Shown one piece after another: positions 11,568-21,673 of a stretch of DNA of 64,000 nucleotides (positions are counted from its first letter, which is position 1; the number at the start of each line of letters is the position of its first letter). This stretch comes from Sycobia sp. Sy_11 (Eukaryota > Arthropoda > Insecta > Hymenoptera > Epichrysomallidae). The position numbers and the translations under genes were made by a program. The stretch lies in assembly GCA_018907035.1 (NCBI GenBank), contig JACCIC010000097.1, positions 694,001-758,000 on the forward strand, written 5' to 3'. The notes under the pieces were generated by a model that was not told the DNA's origin, made no database searches, and saw only the letters and a list, made by a program, of their open reading frames with translations.

Positions 11568-12590
11568 TTACGATTTTACCAACGTAAGAGAGTCACTCAA
11601 GTCGTTTATTACCGAACTAATTGATTTTTCTTTATCAATTCGGGCTTTCTTAAGTATTAGTTTCGGCACTTTAAAATCTATATTTTGTTTTAATGCTAAT
11701 TGTTGCAAAACATAATTAACGGTAGAGGCTTCTATGTCTGTATTCGTATTAGTTTCCTCATTTATTTCTGTACCTGGTTTCGATGAGTTAATAGACAATA
11801 AATGTCTTTTCGCGTCTTTGTTTTGATCGTCTGTATAATTTAATTTTGGAAAGTTTTGGTCAGGAATGTGCAGTGTATCGTTATTTGATTGTATAGTTAA
11901 TGCGTTTACTGTAGAATGCTCACTTTGTTTTGGATACAGCTTTGCTATATGTCCCGTTTGTTTACAAAGGAAGCAGTTAGTTGAATCTACACTTAAATAA
12001 ATCCAATAGCTTGTATTATCATATGTAATTTGTAAACATGCAGATAATCGACTCAAATCTTCTTCTTGAATATAAACTTGTCTACGAAAAGATAGAATAC
12101 GCGATCTTCCGGGCTTATTCAAGCCTGCTCTTATATAGCTCATTTTCGAAACAATTCTTATTCCTTTCTTTCTTAACGAGACTAATATATGTTCATGCGG
12201 AATAATTGGAGAACTATTAGAGATTACTACTCGTTTATGTCAGCGTATGAGAGGTCTCATTAATAAAGAATGATCTTTGACGTTTACTGTTTGACCGTCT
12301 AATTTTTCAACCAGTGATTTAGACAATAGAAATGCAGAAACACGTTTACCAGAAATTTTCGATAAAAATTTTATGTCTTCCACTTGTAGTATTTCTTCTA
12401 AGCCATTCAGATAGTCGTCGTTTGATAGACCTTCTATAGATTCAATTACAACTGCATCTTCTTTTTTCGGTAGTGATGTGACGTTAGCGTAAGTTGGGTG
12501 GGTTGAAAAGTGCTTAGTAATTCTTGGCGGCCATGGCTCCTGATGTCAGAAGCCGATGAACCTGCCTTCTGTATGCGGTACTGCTCTGCA
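11568..12590 (-). pseudogene. ORF1 (gag-like) of the non-LTR element
   Basis: The minus-strand frame begins upstream of about 12,500 (THPTYANVTSLPKKEDAVV) and runs to LLMRPLI. A TGA near 12,240 interrupts it, and a frameshift is needed before the next open part, 12143-11568. That part holds one knuckle-like motif, CFLCKQTGHIAKLYPKQ, in which the expected last Cys is Tyr. Then follows a Ser/Thr/Asn-rich tail. It would bind element RNA. Confidence 0.75.
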
Positions 12591-12769
12591 CAAACTGCAA
12601 GTGCAGTTGTCTGCAGCTCACACGTTTATTACACTTAACAATTTGCTATAGATATTATTAACACAATGTACAAAAATCACTCGTATTCGATATTACTTAA
12701 CATGAATATGCAAACACGTCTGCTCGCGCCGGCGACTCGAAGCAGACTCCACATAAATCTCATATCATA

Positions 12770-13090
12770 CTTCATATCATATCATATCATACTAATTTAT
12801 AAAGTCAAAGCGTGTTTTTGTTTGTACACGATAACCGAAAAAACTACTGAACCAATAGTTCTGAAATTTGACATATAGATTCTATATTACCTTGGGTAGG
12901 ACATAGGCTATGTTTTTTATTGAAAATCATTTTACTTTCATCAACAAATTAAGTTAATGGTTTTAACAGTCACAAACATCAACTCAAAGTATTCCGCTTA
13001 AAGTATTAATACCAGGCCAGCTCAAACGAATGTTCATATCCAACTTTGGGATTCGTATCCTTAAAGAGGTGTGACGTTAGTCACTATTAC
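12770..13090. repeat. transposon-like repeat tract with a widespread insect motif
   Basis: A (CATAT)-type short repeat at about 12,758-12,800 is followed by AAACTACTGAACCAATAG, GAAATTTGACATATAGAT and a GGACATAGGCTATG segment. Sequences of this form recur in many insect genomes as part of dispersed transposons. I recognise the pattern but cannot name the class or place the ends. Confidence 0.4.
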
Positions 13091-13183
13091 CTTTTTTGTT
13101 CTTCAGGTTAATTTGACATTACTCTCACACCTTATGGATATCTTTTGATTTTTGTAAATTTTATTTTCTCTTACGTGGAAATA

Positions 13184-13201
13184 TCTCTCTCTCTCTCTCT
13201 C

Positions 13202-13257
<56 letters not shown>

Positions 13258-13265
13258 TCTCTGTC
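13184..13265. repeat. (CT)n microsatellite, slightly interrupted
   Basis: CT units with a C-run interruption at 13,201-13,205 and TTTCT interruptions at the right end. Confidence 0.95.
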
Positions 13266-13413
13266 CGTATCTGGCTCTCTATCTTTCTTTGTCCTCCTCT
13301 TATAAAATGGTTCTGTATGCCAAATCATACTGAACCTACTTTGTGATGACAAATTATATTTTTGATGACAAAATAGGGTTCTAAACCAACAACCTCGAAA
13401 CTATGTATATATA

Positions 13414-13447
<34 letters not shown>

Positions 13448-13489
13448 ATATGTATATTATATTGTACATATTATATATACACATTTTAA

Positions 13490-14170
13490 ATACGGTTTCT
13501 ATTGAGAAATATTGTATTGGTGTGTACGGGCGGTTGATTACGATATCCCGTTGCCTCAAGATGATTTCTATAGGCAGTTATGTGTTTGGATGATAGAATG
13601 CGATGTCCAGCTGTGTCTGGACGATTTCTACGAGGAATATTGTATTTAGTTGATAGAAAACGACGACCAAGTATGAGGAAAGCAACTTCCATGAGAAGAT
13701 CCGTGTTGGGACGGTAAAATACGATATCTAGGTCTTTCTAAACGACTTCTACAGGGAGTATTGTATTTAGTCGTTAGGAAGCGATGCTAGCTTTCTCGGG
13801 ACGACTTCTACTGGGACTATCGTGTTTAGTTGGTAGGAGACGGTTTCAGGTATGTCGGAACAACTTCTACGAGCAGTTTCGTGTTTGGATGATAGAATGC
13901 GATTTCCATATGATTTGGAACGATATCTACGGGGAGTGTCGTGTATAGTTGGTGAGAAACAATGTCCAGGTATGTCAGTACGACTTCTATGAAGAGATTC
14001 GTATTCTATCATTCGAACACGCATACTCCCAATAAGAGTCGTCCCGGAATACCTGGACATTGTATTCTATCTCCTCAAAACAAAACTCTATAGCAGTCGT
14101 CCCGCGACATTTCCTATAGTCCGAACATGATACTCTGCAAAAATTTCGTCTCAAGACACTTGGACATCTT
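13490..14170. repeat. degenerate 60-bp minisatellite with an internal inversion
   Basis: The motif CGACTTCTACGGGGAGTAT (consensus) recurs on the plus strand with its CTTCT core at 13565, 13625, 13686, 13746, 13805, 13864, 13924 and 13984, spacings of 59-61 bp; an older unit begins near 13,496. After about 14,003 the same unit continues in the opposite orientation: TACCTGGACATTGT at about 14,050 is the reverse complement of ACAATGTCCAGGTA at about 13,955. Two to three inverted units reach about 14,170. Because 60 bp is 20 codons, two long minus-strand frames (13486-13692, 13767-14060) cross it with repeated ILSSKH-type peptides. Units diverge too much for a recent array. Confidence 0.85.
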
Positions 14171-14217
14171 TTTCTCCGCTCGAACTCGAAAGTACAATTT
14201 TCTCCATCGAAGCCATA

Positions 14218-14221
<4 letters not shown>

Positions 14222-14277
<56 letters not shown>
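14222..14277. repeat. (AT)n microsatellite
   Basis: About 28 AT units directly beyond the inverted minisatellite. Confidence 0.97.
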
Positions 14278-14282
<5 letters not shown>

Positions 14283-14888
14283 AATGATCGGCAAAATATC
14301 AACTTTTTAAAGTGGACGCTACATCGAAGCAGCTTTTTAGACAGAAGCGACGATAGGTAAATTACGGTTAATTATTTATAGAAATATAGATTTTTATGTA
14401 TAAAGTACTTTTTACTTAGATATTATTGAATTATTGATGAAATCGGTTAAATTATTATCTCGGGCGAATTCGAGACAGGGGATATTAGTTCTTTTATATA
14501 TTTGTAGAGAAATTGATTTACTATTATATAATTTGAATATACTTCCATTAGTCTATACCGAATTCGGATGCTACCTTTCATTTCGTCTTTATCGAGAAAT
14601 ACTGCTTGCATATAAAATATATAGAATAAAAAAGATATGTTTTTAGAAAATTGACAATTATTATTAAAAATATTTTTGGATATGTGCAGTAGTTTCCAAA
14701 AAAATTTTGTAAAGTTATGAATTTTTCTGATTTAACCGACGAAAATTATACTCTCAATCAGCAACCCAAAATCCATAAATAGAAAATTTTTAAAAGTATA
14801 ACAATCGGCGCAACTTATAATTTACTCATCAGGAAATTTTCGGACTCGTCGTTTTGACAAGATTGGAACAATAACTTTTAAATCTCAG

Positions 14889-14890
<2 letters not shown>

Positions 14891-14948
<58 letters not shown>
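14891..14948. repeat. (TG)n microsatellite
   Basis: About 29 TG units. Confidence 0.97.
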
Positions 14949-14951
<3 letters not shown>

Positions 14952-15089
14952 TCACATAATGCTAAGCTTCTATACAAAGGTGACAAATGATACCGCAAAC
15001 ATCATGTTTCCTATGTTATTATCCCCATACGTATTCTGACTAATTGGCACTTGGAAACTCAAGCCTGTGCAACCTCGGCCGCAACAATT

Positions 15090-15096
<7 letters not shown>

Positions 15097-15152
<56 letters not shown>
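15097..15152. repeat. (AT)n microsatellite
   Basis: About 28 AT units. Confidence 0.97.
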
Positions 15153-15156
<4 letters not shown>

Positions 15157-16649
15157 TACGGGCTCCATTTTTCACAAAATATAAGCCTCTACGATCGATT
15201 CGGACTTCCTTCAAAGGTATGCAGCACTCTTAATGGCACACCCACATTGCAATTTAATATTATAAGATTTTAGAAGCATCTCGAGGTGATGGAAATCGTC
15301 GCAATCAACGTCGATATCATAAAAAAGCGCGTTGGGGATTATGAAAATATAGAAAAATTTAAAAGTGCTTGCAGAACATTTATGAGTGAATTTTACGAGT
15401 GAATTAACAAACAATGTAGATCTCTTAAATCAACGCACTCGGATTATTTCCGTGTATATTCGAATTCAAAATTCAAAGGATTCTCATCTTTGAATACAAA
15501 TATATTAACGCGTGTTAGCGTGTGTATGTATCGTAAATACTTCCGATGTAATATAATATTAAAACCTTCACTTCCAAATAAATTCGTATCAACAATTACC
15601 TTTCGGCGTACTGGTGCAACTCGTTCTGTGGACAGGCTTTTGGAATTTCTGAGTGCAGCATGGGCCTTCGCTCGAAGTTACCGACTGAGCCGTTTCCTAT
15701 AACAAATTATATATATATATATATATGTGCGAGAGAAAGAGTCCATTCGAAGAACCTGTGTAGAAATTTCTAAGTATTTATTTCAGGATCCTGGCGGGGA
15801 ATTTCGCTGTCTAATACGAATGCGACCAGGAATTTTTATTCAATTCCGGATGAGTATGCTCCAGTTGTTGATAGCATTATAACTGAGACATCTGGATACA
15901 ATTGTATCTTTTTGCATTTTTTGAAAAACAAAAATCTGGTATATAAGTTAGCAGCTATTTTTATTTTCTCCCTAAATATGATATTGTATATATAAATATA
16001 TATTATTCGCTACGAAACTGACGACCAGTCAATGGCGAATGTCATGTTTATTACGCTAGGATCTCCATATTGCTTGTATTATTGTAAATTGAGTTATAGA
16101 CTTGTACTTATTATGTACAGTAAAATTAACGTGCATAACGCGGTGAGCATAGTTAAAATTCTGTAATGATATATTCTATTTTTTCCAATTAAAATTATTT
16201 TTAATTTAATTAATTTTCAAATCAGTATATTACTAATAATATTTTTTTATTCTTAATTTTTCTGAAAGCCTTTAGATTTTCGATGAATTAAAAAATGCTA
16301 AGCTAGAAATTACACTAAATTAGCAAAGTAAATTATGAAATATCTTTTTTATCAGGATTTGCAAAAAAATAAAGAGAATAAATTAAGTATAAGAAATATT
16401 TAAAAAGCAGAAAAGTTATCTCCTAAAACTTAATAAATATATCATTTACAAAAAATAATTTATTCAAATCTAAATGTTCTGTAGTTATTTTATAATAATT
16501 CTACTTTTGTAAGATAAATAATTTATATTCAATCATATATTTATACATTATGTGTCTAAAATAATTAAATATTTATTTTTAAAAACAAGAAAATAGTAAA
16601 AATTATACAACACGTATTTTGCCGTATACTATAATTAAATTGAAATGGA

Positions 16650-16654
<5 letters not shown>

Positions 16655-16699
<45 letters not shown>
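16655..16699. repeat. (AT)n microsatellite
   Basis: About 22 AT units. Confidence 0.97.
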
Positions 16700-16701
<2 letters not shown>

Positions 16702-17590
16702 CGCAATAATAAACAAATATATACAGACTGTCTCATTTTACCTTACGCTATATGTATCGAAATAGTCTTGAAATTTAACGTTTTAAGAAAAAACTCAACC
16801 GGCGTACCTTTCAAGAAATCGAAGGAGTTATTCGAATAATTATGACCTAATATCAAGCCGAGGATACGCCAGGGAGCCTCTATTTTTTTATAAAGATTTG
16901 ATGGAGATTTGAATGCTACGTTTCAAAATACGCCCAGATACAAGTGTCCAATTTGTTATCCTTTTTTACACACATCGTTGGGTTTACTGAGATGGGCGAT
17001 TGTATTTGATATTTCGACGCTTGACCATTTTTCTAAAATTATTGACAATATAGCATTACTTAAAAAATGAGGAGAGACTCAAGGGTGAATATTAACAAAT
17101 AAATAAAATAAAATAAATGATGGATATATATGTGGATTTATTGGAAATCATAAAATTTAAATGCTTAACAAAATAGAGCAGCTCCTATTCAGAAAATCGA
17201 TCTTAGCCTCACGGGGCCTCACTAGAGACCCTGTGTTTCAAATTCTATATATTACATACACACGTATACGCTCTCCGTCATGCTGACGTTTTAAATGAAA
17301 TATAAGCAGATTAAATTTGAAATTGAGAACAAATAATTAGATTATAATAGATTCGAACTTATAGAAGTGGATATTTGCAATTTGTCATAGAGCGATCTGC
17401 CAGGATCCATATAGGGAAGTCTCCAGATCTACTTTTTACAAGTTCGTATACGTTTACAGGAAACAAAGCGAAATACCTTCTGCCATTTTGACTCTAGGAA
17501 ATCTAGCTTCAGAATTTACCAATCTGATTACGATTGTATTCAGGTTAGATTCCGTTGGTGGTGGTAAACAACAGGGGAGATCTCATAACC

Positions 17591-20500
17591 TCAATGCAGG
17601 GTCAAGCTTAACAAACGCGTCATAAAATTTCTACACGGGAACTCGAGTAAAAAGGCGAAGAGCGACAATAATACGCGCACCGACGAGGAGTCGCATTCCA
17701 GTTCGTAGGCGATCCCCTTCTTTGCCCGCTCCGTCAACGTGACGTAGGTCGTCTTCTTCACCAGCGCGTCCTCCTTGCCCAAGCTGAAGCTCAGCTGGTC
17801 CATGTGCGTCTGCATCTCGATCCGCGAGTTCGAGATGGTCTTCTCGAGGATGGAGTCGATCGCGACATTGATCGCCGGGCCGCAGGTCGGCGCCTTCGCG
17901 TCGGCTGTCCTCGGTCTCCGGTACTCGCCGGGCTTGATCGCGCAGGCGCGCTGCGCCTCCTCGTCCTTGCGGTTGTTGCGTCGCGTCCTCGCCGCGGTCC
18001 TGCACTCCTGGGTCTTGCTCCTCTTGCCGCCGGCCTCCTGGACGCAGAGGCAGGGTTGGCACTTGCTGCTCCAGTCGTCGCCGACCGCCCCCTGCACGCA
18101 GTAGGTCTCGCTCTTGCGCAGCGCCGAGGACTGCTGCGCTCCCGGGCGGCCGGCCCTGTCGTAGGCGCCCGACGAGGACGACGAGTCCGGGGAGCACGCG
18201 CAGGACCTGGCGCCGTTGGCGTCGCGGCACAGGCAGGATTCGGTCGACGCTTGCGGCTTGCAGGTCCTGGGCGACGAGCCGCATTTCGCCTCGAAAGCCT
18301 GCTCCTCTCCGGCCTTCGTCAAGTTCGTTTCCTGAAACGAATGACAACAATGAATTTCAGTTGGGAGAGATTTTATTGCTCGCGTGTTGGGTGCATTAGC
18401 GCTTATAATAATGGGAAGAGAATCGTTGCGGCTCTTGCGGGACCTTCGCGGCCGTAATGAGATGAAAGTAGCATTATGTCGTGCAACTTACATTACAGTA
18501 TGCTCTGTTTGCTTCGAAATCGCACGAACAATCATCGTCGTAATTATTTCCTATGTTTTGCGTCAGTTTTTCCAAATGTCTTAATTTTTCTGCTGCTGAC
18601 TTTATTGGTTCAATTAGATGTTCTAAATCAAGTTCCTGTAAAAATTAGAAATATTATTGGAGACTTGTTTTAAAAACGAAAATTTTTACGAAATATAAGA
18701 AAACTGCATCTCGAACTAATGTCAAAATTTATTAGAATTACCATCAGAGACTGAACTATCGCTATATATATATATATATTATAGGTAGATGGTGGATATA
18801 ACAGCTTATATATTTATGTAATTTTGAAATCTATTATTATTTATTCAAAGAACATAATTATTTATATAATTAAATTAAAAGGAATCCTATTAAATCTTAA
18901 TTTAAAGAAAAAGTTTTGAATCATATTGTTAGGCTAATTGATATAAATATATAAATAATCTTGATATCATTGATATAAATAATTGATATAAACATATATA
19001 TTCTACTAGGAAGATTCATATTATTTAAAAAATAGTTCGGAAAAAGAGGTAAAATGAATAATTAAATCACCGCTATATATGGTAATACTTCTTTTATGAT
19101 TGACAATTAGATCACATACCTAATTTAAAGATTAAGATAATTTTTTGTTATAATTATTAATACAAATCTACTTCGAAAACTAATGTAACAAAAACTTGTG
19201 AAATAACGATTGATTGTGTTGTTCGTATAAAAATTATCTTAATTTTCCCTTTACATCACTTTTAAACACAATTATTTTCGTATTTTATATTTATCTTGAA
19301 CAAATATTTTCAGTACAAGGCAAAAATATTTTTAAAAATTTATATTTTTCGAAATATTCTTAAAATACTTTTAAATATTTAGTCAATATTTTAATTAAAG
19401 TATCATTAAAACGCTTATCTAAAAATTTGTCGAATAGAATTAGAATTTTGTCATAATATACATTTTTTAGATTTCAGAATATTTCATAATCTTTATAAAA
19501 TAATACAATAAGTATTTAAATAAAAGTTAATAAAAATGTGATCAAAATTATTTTGAACCATTAAAAAAATATTTTTTTATAATATTTTATGCATAATATT
19601 AGAAATTTTATCAATATAATTTTTAACAGATTTATACAATATTGTTCTTAAATATCGCAAAGAAAATATACAAAAACTATAAAAAAATATTTTCAGATAA
19701 AGTTTTTACATGTTTTAAAATATTAAAAAAGAATCCAGCGCCATTCAGTTTTAGTATATTTTGAACATTATGGATAATTGACGTGTAAACTTCTATTAAT
19801 GTACGGATTCTTTAAAGAAGGGCTGTATTATTATGCACCCAATGTAGAAAAAAGGATATGGATCTTTTTACATGATCCTTAATAAGTAAATGAGGAAAGT
19901 TATTAATTCGGCTTTAGTTATGAAAGTTAGAATGATCTGTATGCTATAAAAATATTTTTAATTGATTTTAAAAAATGTTTTTAAAAAATTACAAAATATA
20001 TATCTACGAATTTTTATTGAAATATTTTTATTATAGGACATTTCGATATTTCAAATGATTGCAGAATCATTTCACCAATTAAAATATTTAAAAAATATTT
20101 GAGAAAAATATTGTCTAAATATTTTTGTGCTGTTAGAATCTTAATTCCTAAATTTTCTCATGGTACTTTTATATTTTTTATACTTAATGGTTTTGATCAC
20201 ACTCTATCTTCTGGGACGTAATTTTCGTATGTTCTATAACTGTCGCATTAATTTTATCTATAAATTTAAATGTACATAAATTAATTTACTACAATACCTG
20301 TATTTTCTTTACAAGGGATTCAAACTGGTCAGCTATATCCGAAAGTTTAATATTGTCAAATAAACGATCGCTGTTTTTAGCTCCAAAATCCTAAGTATAA
20401 GTGATAATAATTGTCAACGTGCAATATTGATTAAACTGTTAAAAATTTAATTTTATATGACTGTAATCTAGAGCAAAATTGTAGATTACGTGTTTTGTCT

Positions 20501-20591
20501 TGTAAACCATTTGCATATCTTGGGATCGACATGAGCATGTTGTAGAATCTGATTCATTTGCATTGCACTTGGTCATTTTGTTACAAGCCAT
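17591..20591 (-). CDS. cysteine-rich protein with five C-x-C pairs, unrecognised family
   Basis: Four-exon model, 353 residues. Exons: 20508-20591 (ATG start, in-frame TAA 12 bp upstream), 20298-20390, 18492-18635 and 17591-18331 (stop TGA). Introns are GT-AG (GTTTAC, GTATTG and GTAAGT donors; TTAG, ACAG and TCAG acceptors) and all junctions are phase 0. The protein has no obvious signal peptide. C-x-C pairs fall at about residues 19/21, 95/97, 140/142, 151/153 and 201/203, with other Cys at 3, 9, 106, 124, 131, 185, 198, 217, 237 and 257. Residues 29-90 look helical (ADQFESLVKKIQ, AAEKLRHLEKL). Residues 205-250 are basic. A short hydrophobic run, LLSLFAFLLEF, lies near the C-terminus at 218-230. 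The last exon is much GC-richer than its surroundings. C-x-C doublets suggest metal binding, but this is inference. The final 30 residues could instead be retained intron. Confidence 0.7.
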
Positions 20592-21205
20592 GTTAAATAT
20601 TTATACTTAATCAGGTTACGATGTAATTTTTTTCATGTGAAATTTAAAATAATTTACACAATGTGACTCATATATACTTGTTCATTTAATTTGTTTGATT
20701 TTGCAAATGCTTTTCATGTTTTAAAAAGCATTGCTACAGACAATTAATTTTCTTGTTGTATAGATTAAAATAAAGGTTATAATTTTAATAGATACAAAGT
20801 TCAGACTTCAGATCGAATACATTAAGAACATTCTAAAGTCAGATATTAATATTTTTTATTTTATTAAAATATTTTTAAGACTTGTCTTGATAAATCATTA
20901 ATTTAGATTAGAATGTTACTTCTTTAAAAAAATACATTTAATACTCTGAGTACAATAAAACTTTAATAATTTAAAAATTCAAAAAGTACACCATTCTACC
21001 TTCACGTACGCATAAAAATGAATCGGTTAATTTCACATCGCTGGCGAAGCTCAACATTCTGTGACTTTTCGAAATGACCTAGTGTAATTTTAAATTTCAG
21101 TAATCGAAAAATAAAGAATTCAAATTAAAGAAAAAAATATCATTTTACTTTTACTCCATGGTGCGATCGTTCTGTCAGATCGCCAAAACTCGAAAATAAT
21201 CCAAA
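20592..21205. promoter_or_regulatory. divergent intergenic interval between two head-to-head genes
   Basis: About 614 bp of AT-rich sequence separates the two divergent ATGs. No strong TATA or initiator motif can be singled out. The arrangement is what one would expect of a shared bidirectional promoter, but this is position-based inference. Confidence 0.3.
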
Positions 21206-21457
21206 ATGGATTCGATCTCAAAAAAGAAGCCCCAGCCTACCGAGGAGAAGCGAATGGGCCGAAGCACCTACTGGGAACAATTGCTCCGTCAGTACGAGAA
21301 AAGGAACGCCTCACTGGAGAAGCGCCAGGCCGCCCTGTCTGAGAGGGTAAAATTCATGGAGTGCGCGCTGCCATCTCTGCTGATGGGGGCGGTCATGAAT
21401 TCGTCGCAACAGCCGTCGGAAAGCTCGAGATGCCAGGCTAAAACGCACGAAGCGTGA
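21206..21457 (+). CDS. short coiled-coil protein, 83 residues, unrecognised
   Basis: Single-exon frame with an in-frame TAA six bases upstream of the ATG, and GC-rich relative to both flanks. It is Lys/Glu/Gln-rich, with a predicted helix from about residue 18 to 58 (QLLRQYEKRNASLEKRQAAL, then RVKFMECALPSLLMGAVM), and a polar tail. A possible AATAAA signal lies at 21955-21960. The start lies about 615 bp from the oppositely oriented start of the cysteine-rich gene at 20591, so the two may share a promoter region. I do not recognise a family. The composition and clean frame favour a real gene over chance, but it could also be a piece of a longer spliced gene. Confidence 0.55.
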   Translation: MDSISKKKPQPTEEKRMGRSTYWEQLLRQYEKRNASLEKRQAALSERVKFMECALPSLLMGAVMNSSQQPSESSRCQAKTHEA

Positions 21458-21602
21458 GATAAATTGCGAATAATTTGAAGAAGTGTCGGCGTCAGTTGTG
21501 AAATCGAATTAAATAATTTAATCCATTAAAAAACAGAAAAATGACAGATTCTATATTATTTTCATTCACGAATGCGAGGTTATAGAGAAAGATCAGGCTA
21601 TG

Positions 21603-21604
<2 letters not shown>

Positions 21605-21671
<67 letters not shown>

Positions 21672-21673
21672 AT
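21605..21673. repeat. (AT)n flanked by GTAT units
   Basis: AT core with TGTATGTA on the left and GTATGTATGTATATA on the right. Confidence 0.95.

Larger units (their letters stand above)
7780..12590 (-). mobile_element. degenerate I-type (I/jockey-like) non-LTR retrotransposon
   Basis: On the minus strand the order is gag with a CCHC-like knuckle, AP endonuclease, reverse transcriptase, RNase H and a Cys/His C-terminal tail, which is the I-clade layout. The span is about 4.8 kb, near full length, but many stops and frameshifts interrupt it. RT and RNase H both show changed catalytic residues (see sub-features). Ends are approximate: no poly-A or simple tail was identified at the 3' end near 7,780. 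Confidence 0.85.
14280..17590. other. AT-rich intergenic DNA with microsatellites
   Basis: It contains (TG)n at 14891-14948, (AT)n at 15097-15152 and 16655-16699, and a short (AT) run near 15,710. No coding or RNA signal was found. A possible AATAAA polyadenylation signal for the cysteine-rich gene lies on the minus strand at 17137-17142. Confidence 0.6.

Noticed and set aside
13490..14170. CRISPR-like array
   Set aside because: Units are contiguous and diverged, without constant repeats separated by unique spacers; the genome is eukaryotic.
17631..18457. Long frames in other phases and on the plus strand across 17.6-18.5 kb
   Set aside because: They overlap the cysteine-rich exon, arise from its GC-rich codons, and lack splice continuity with the neighbouring exons.
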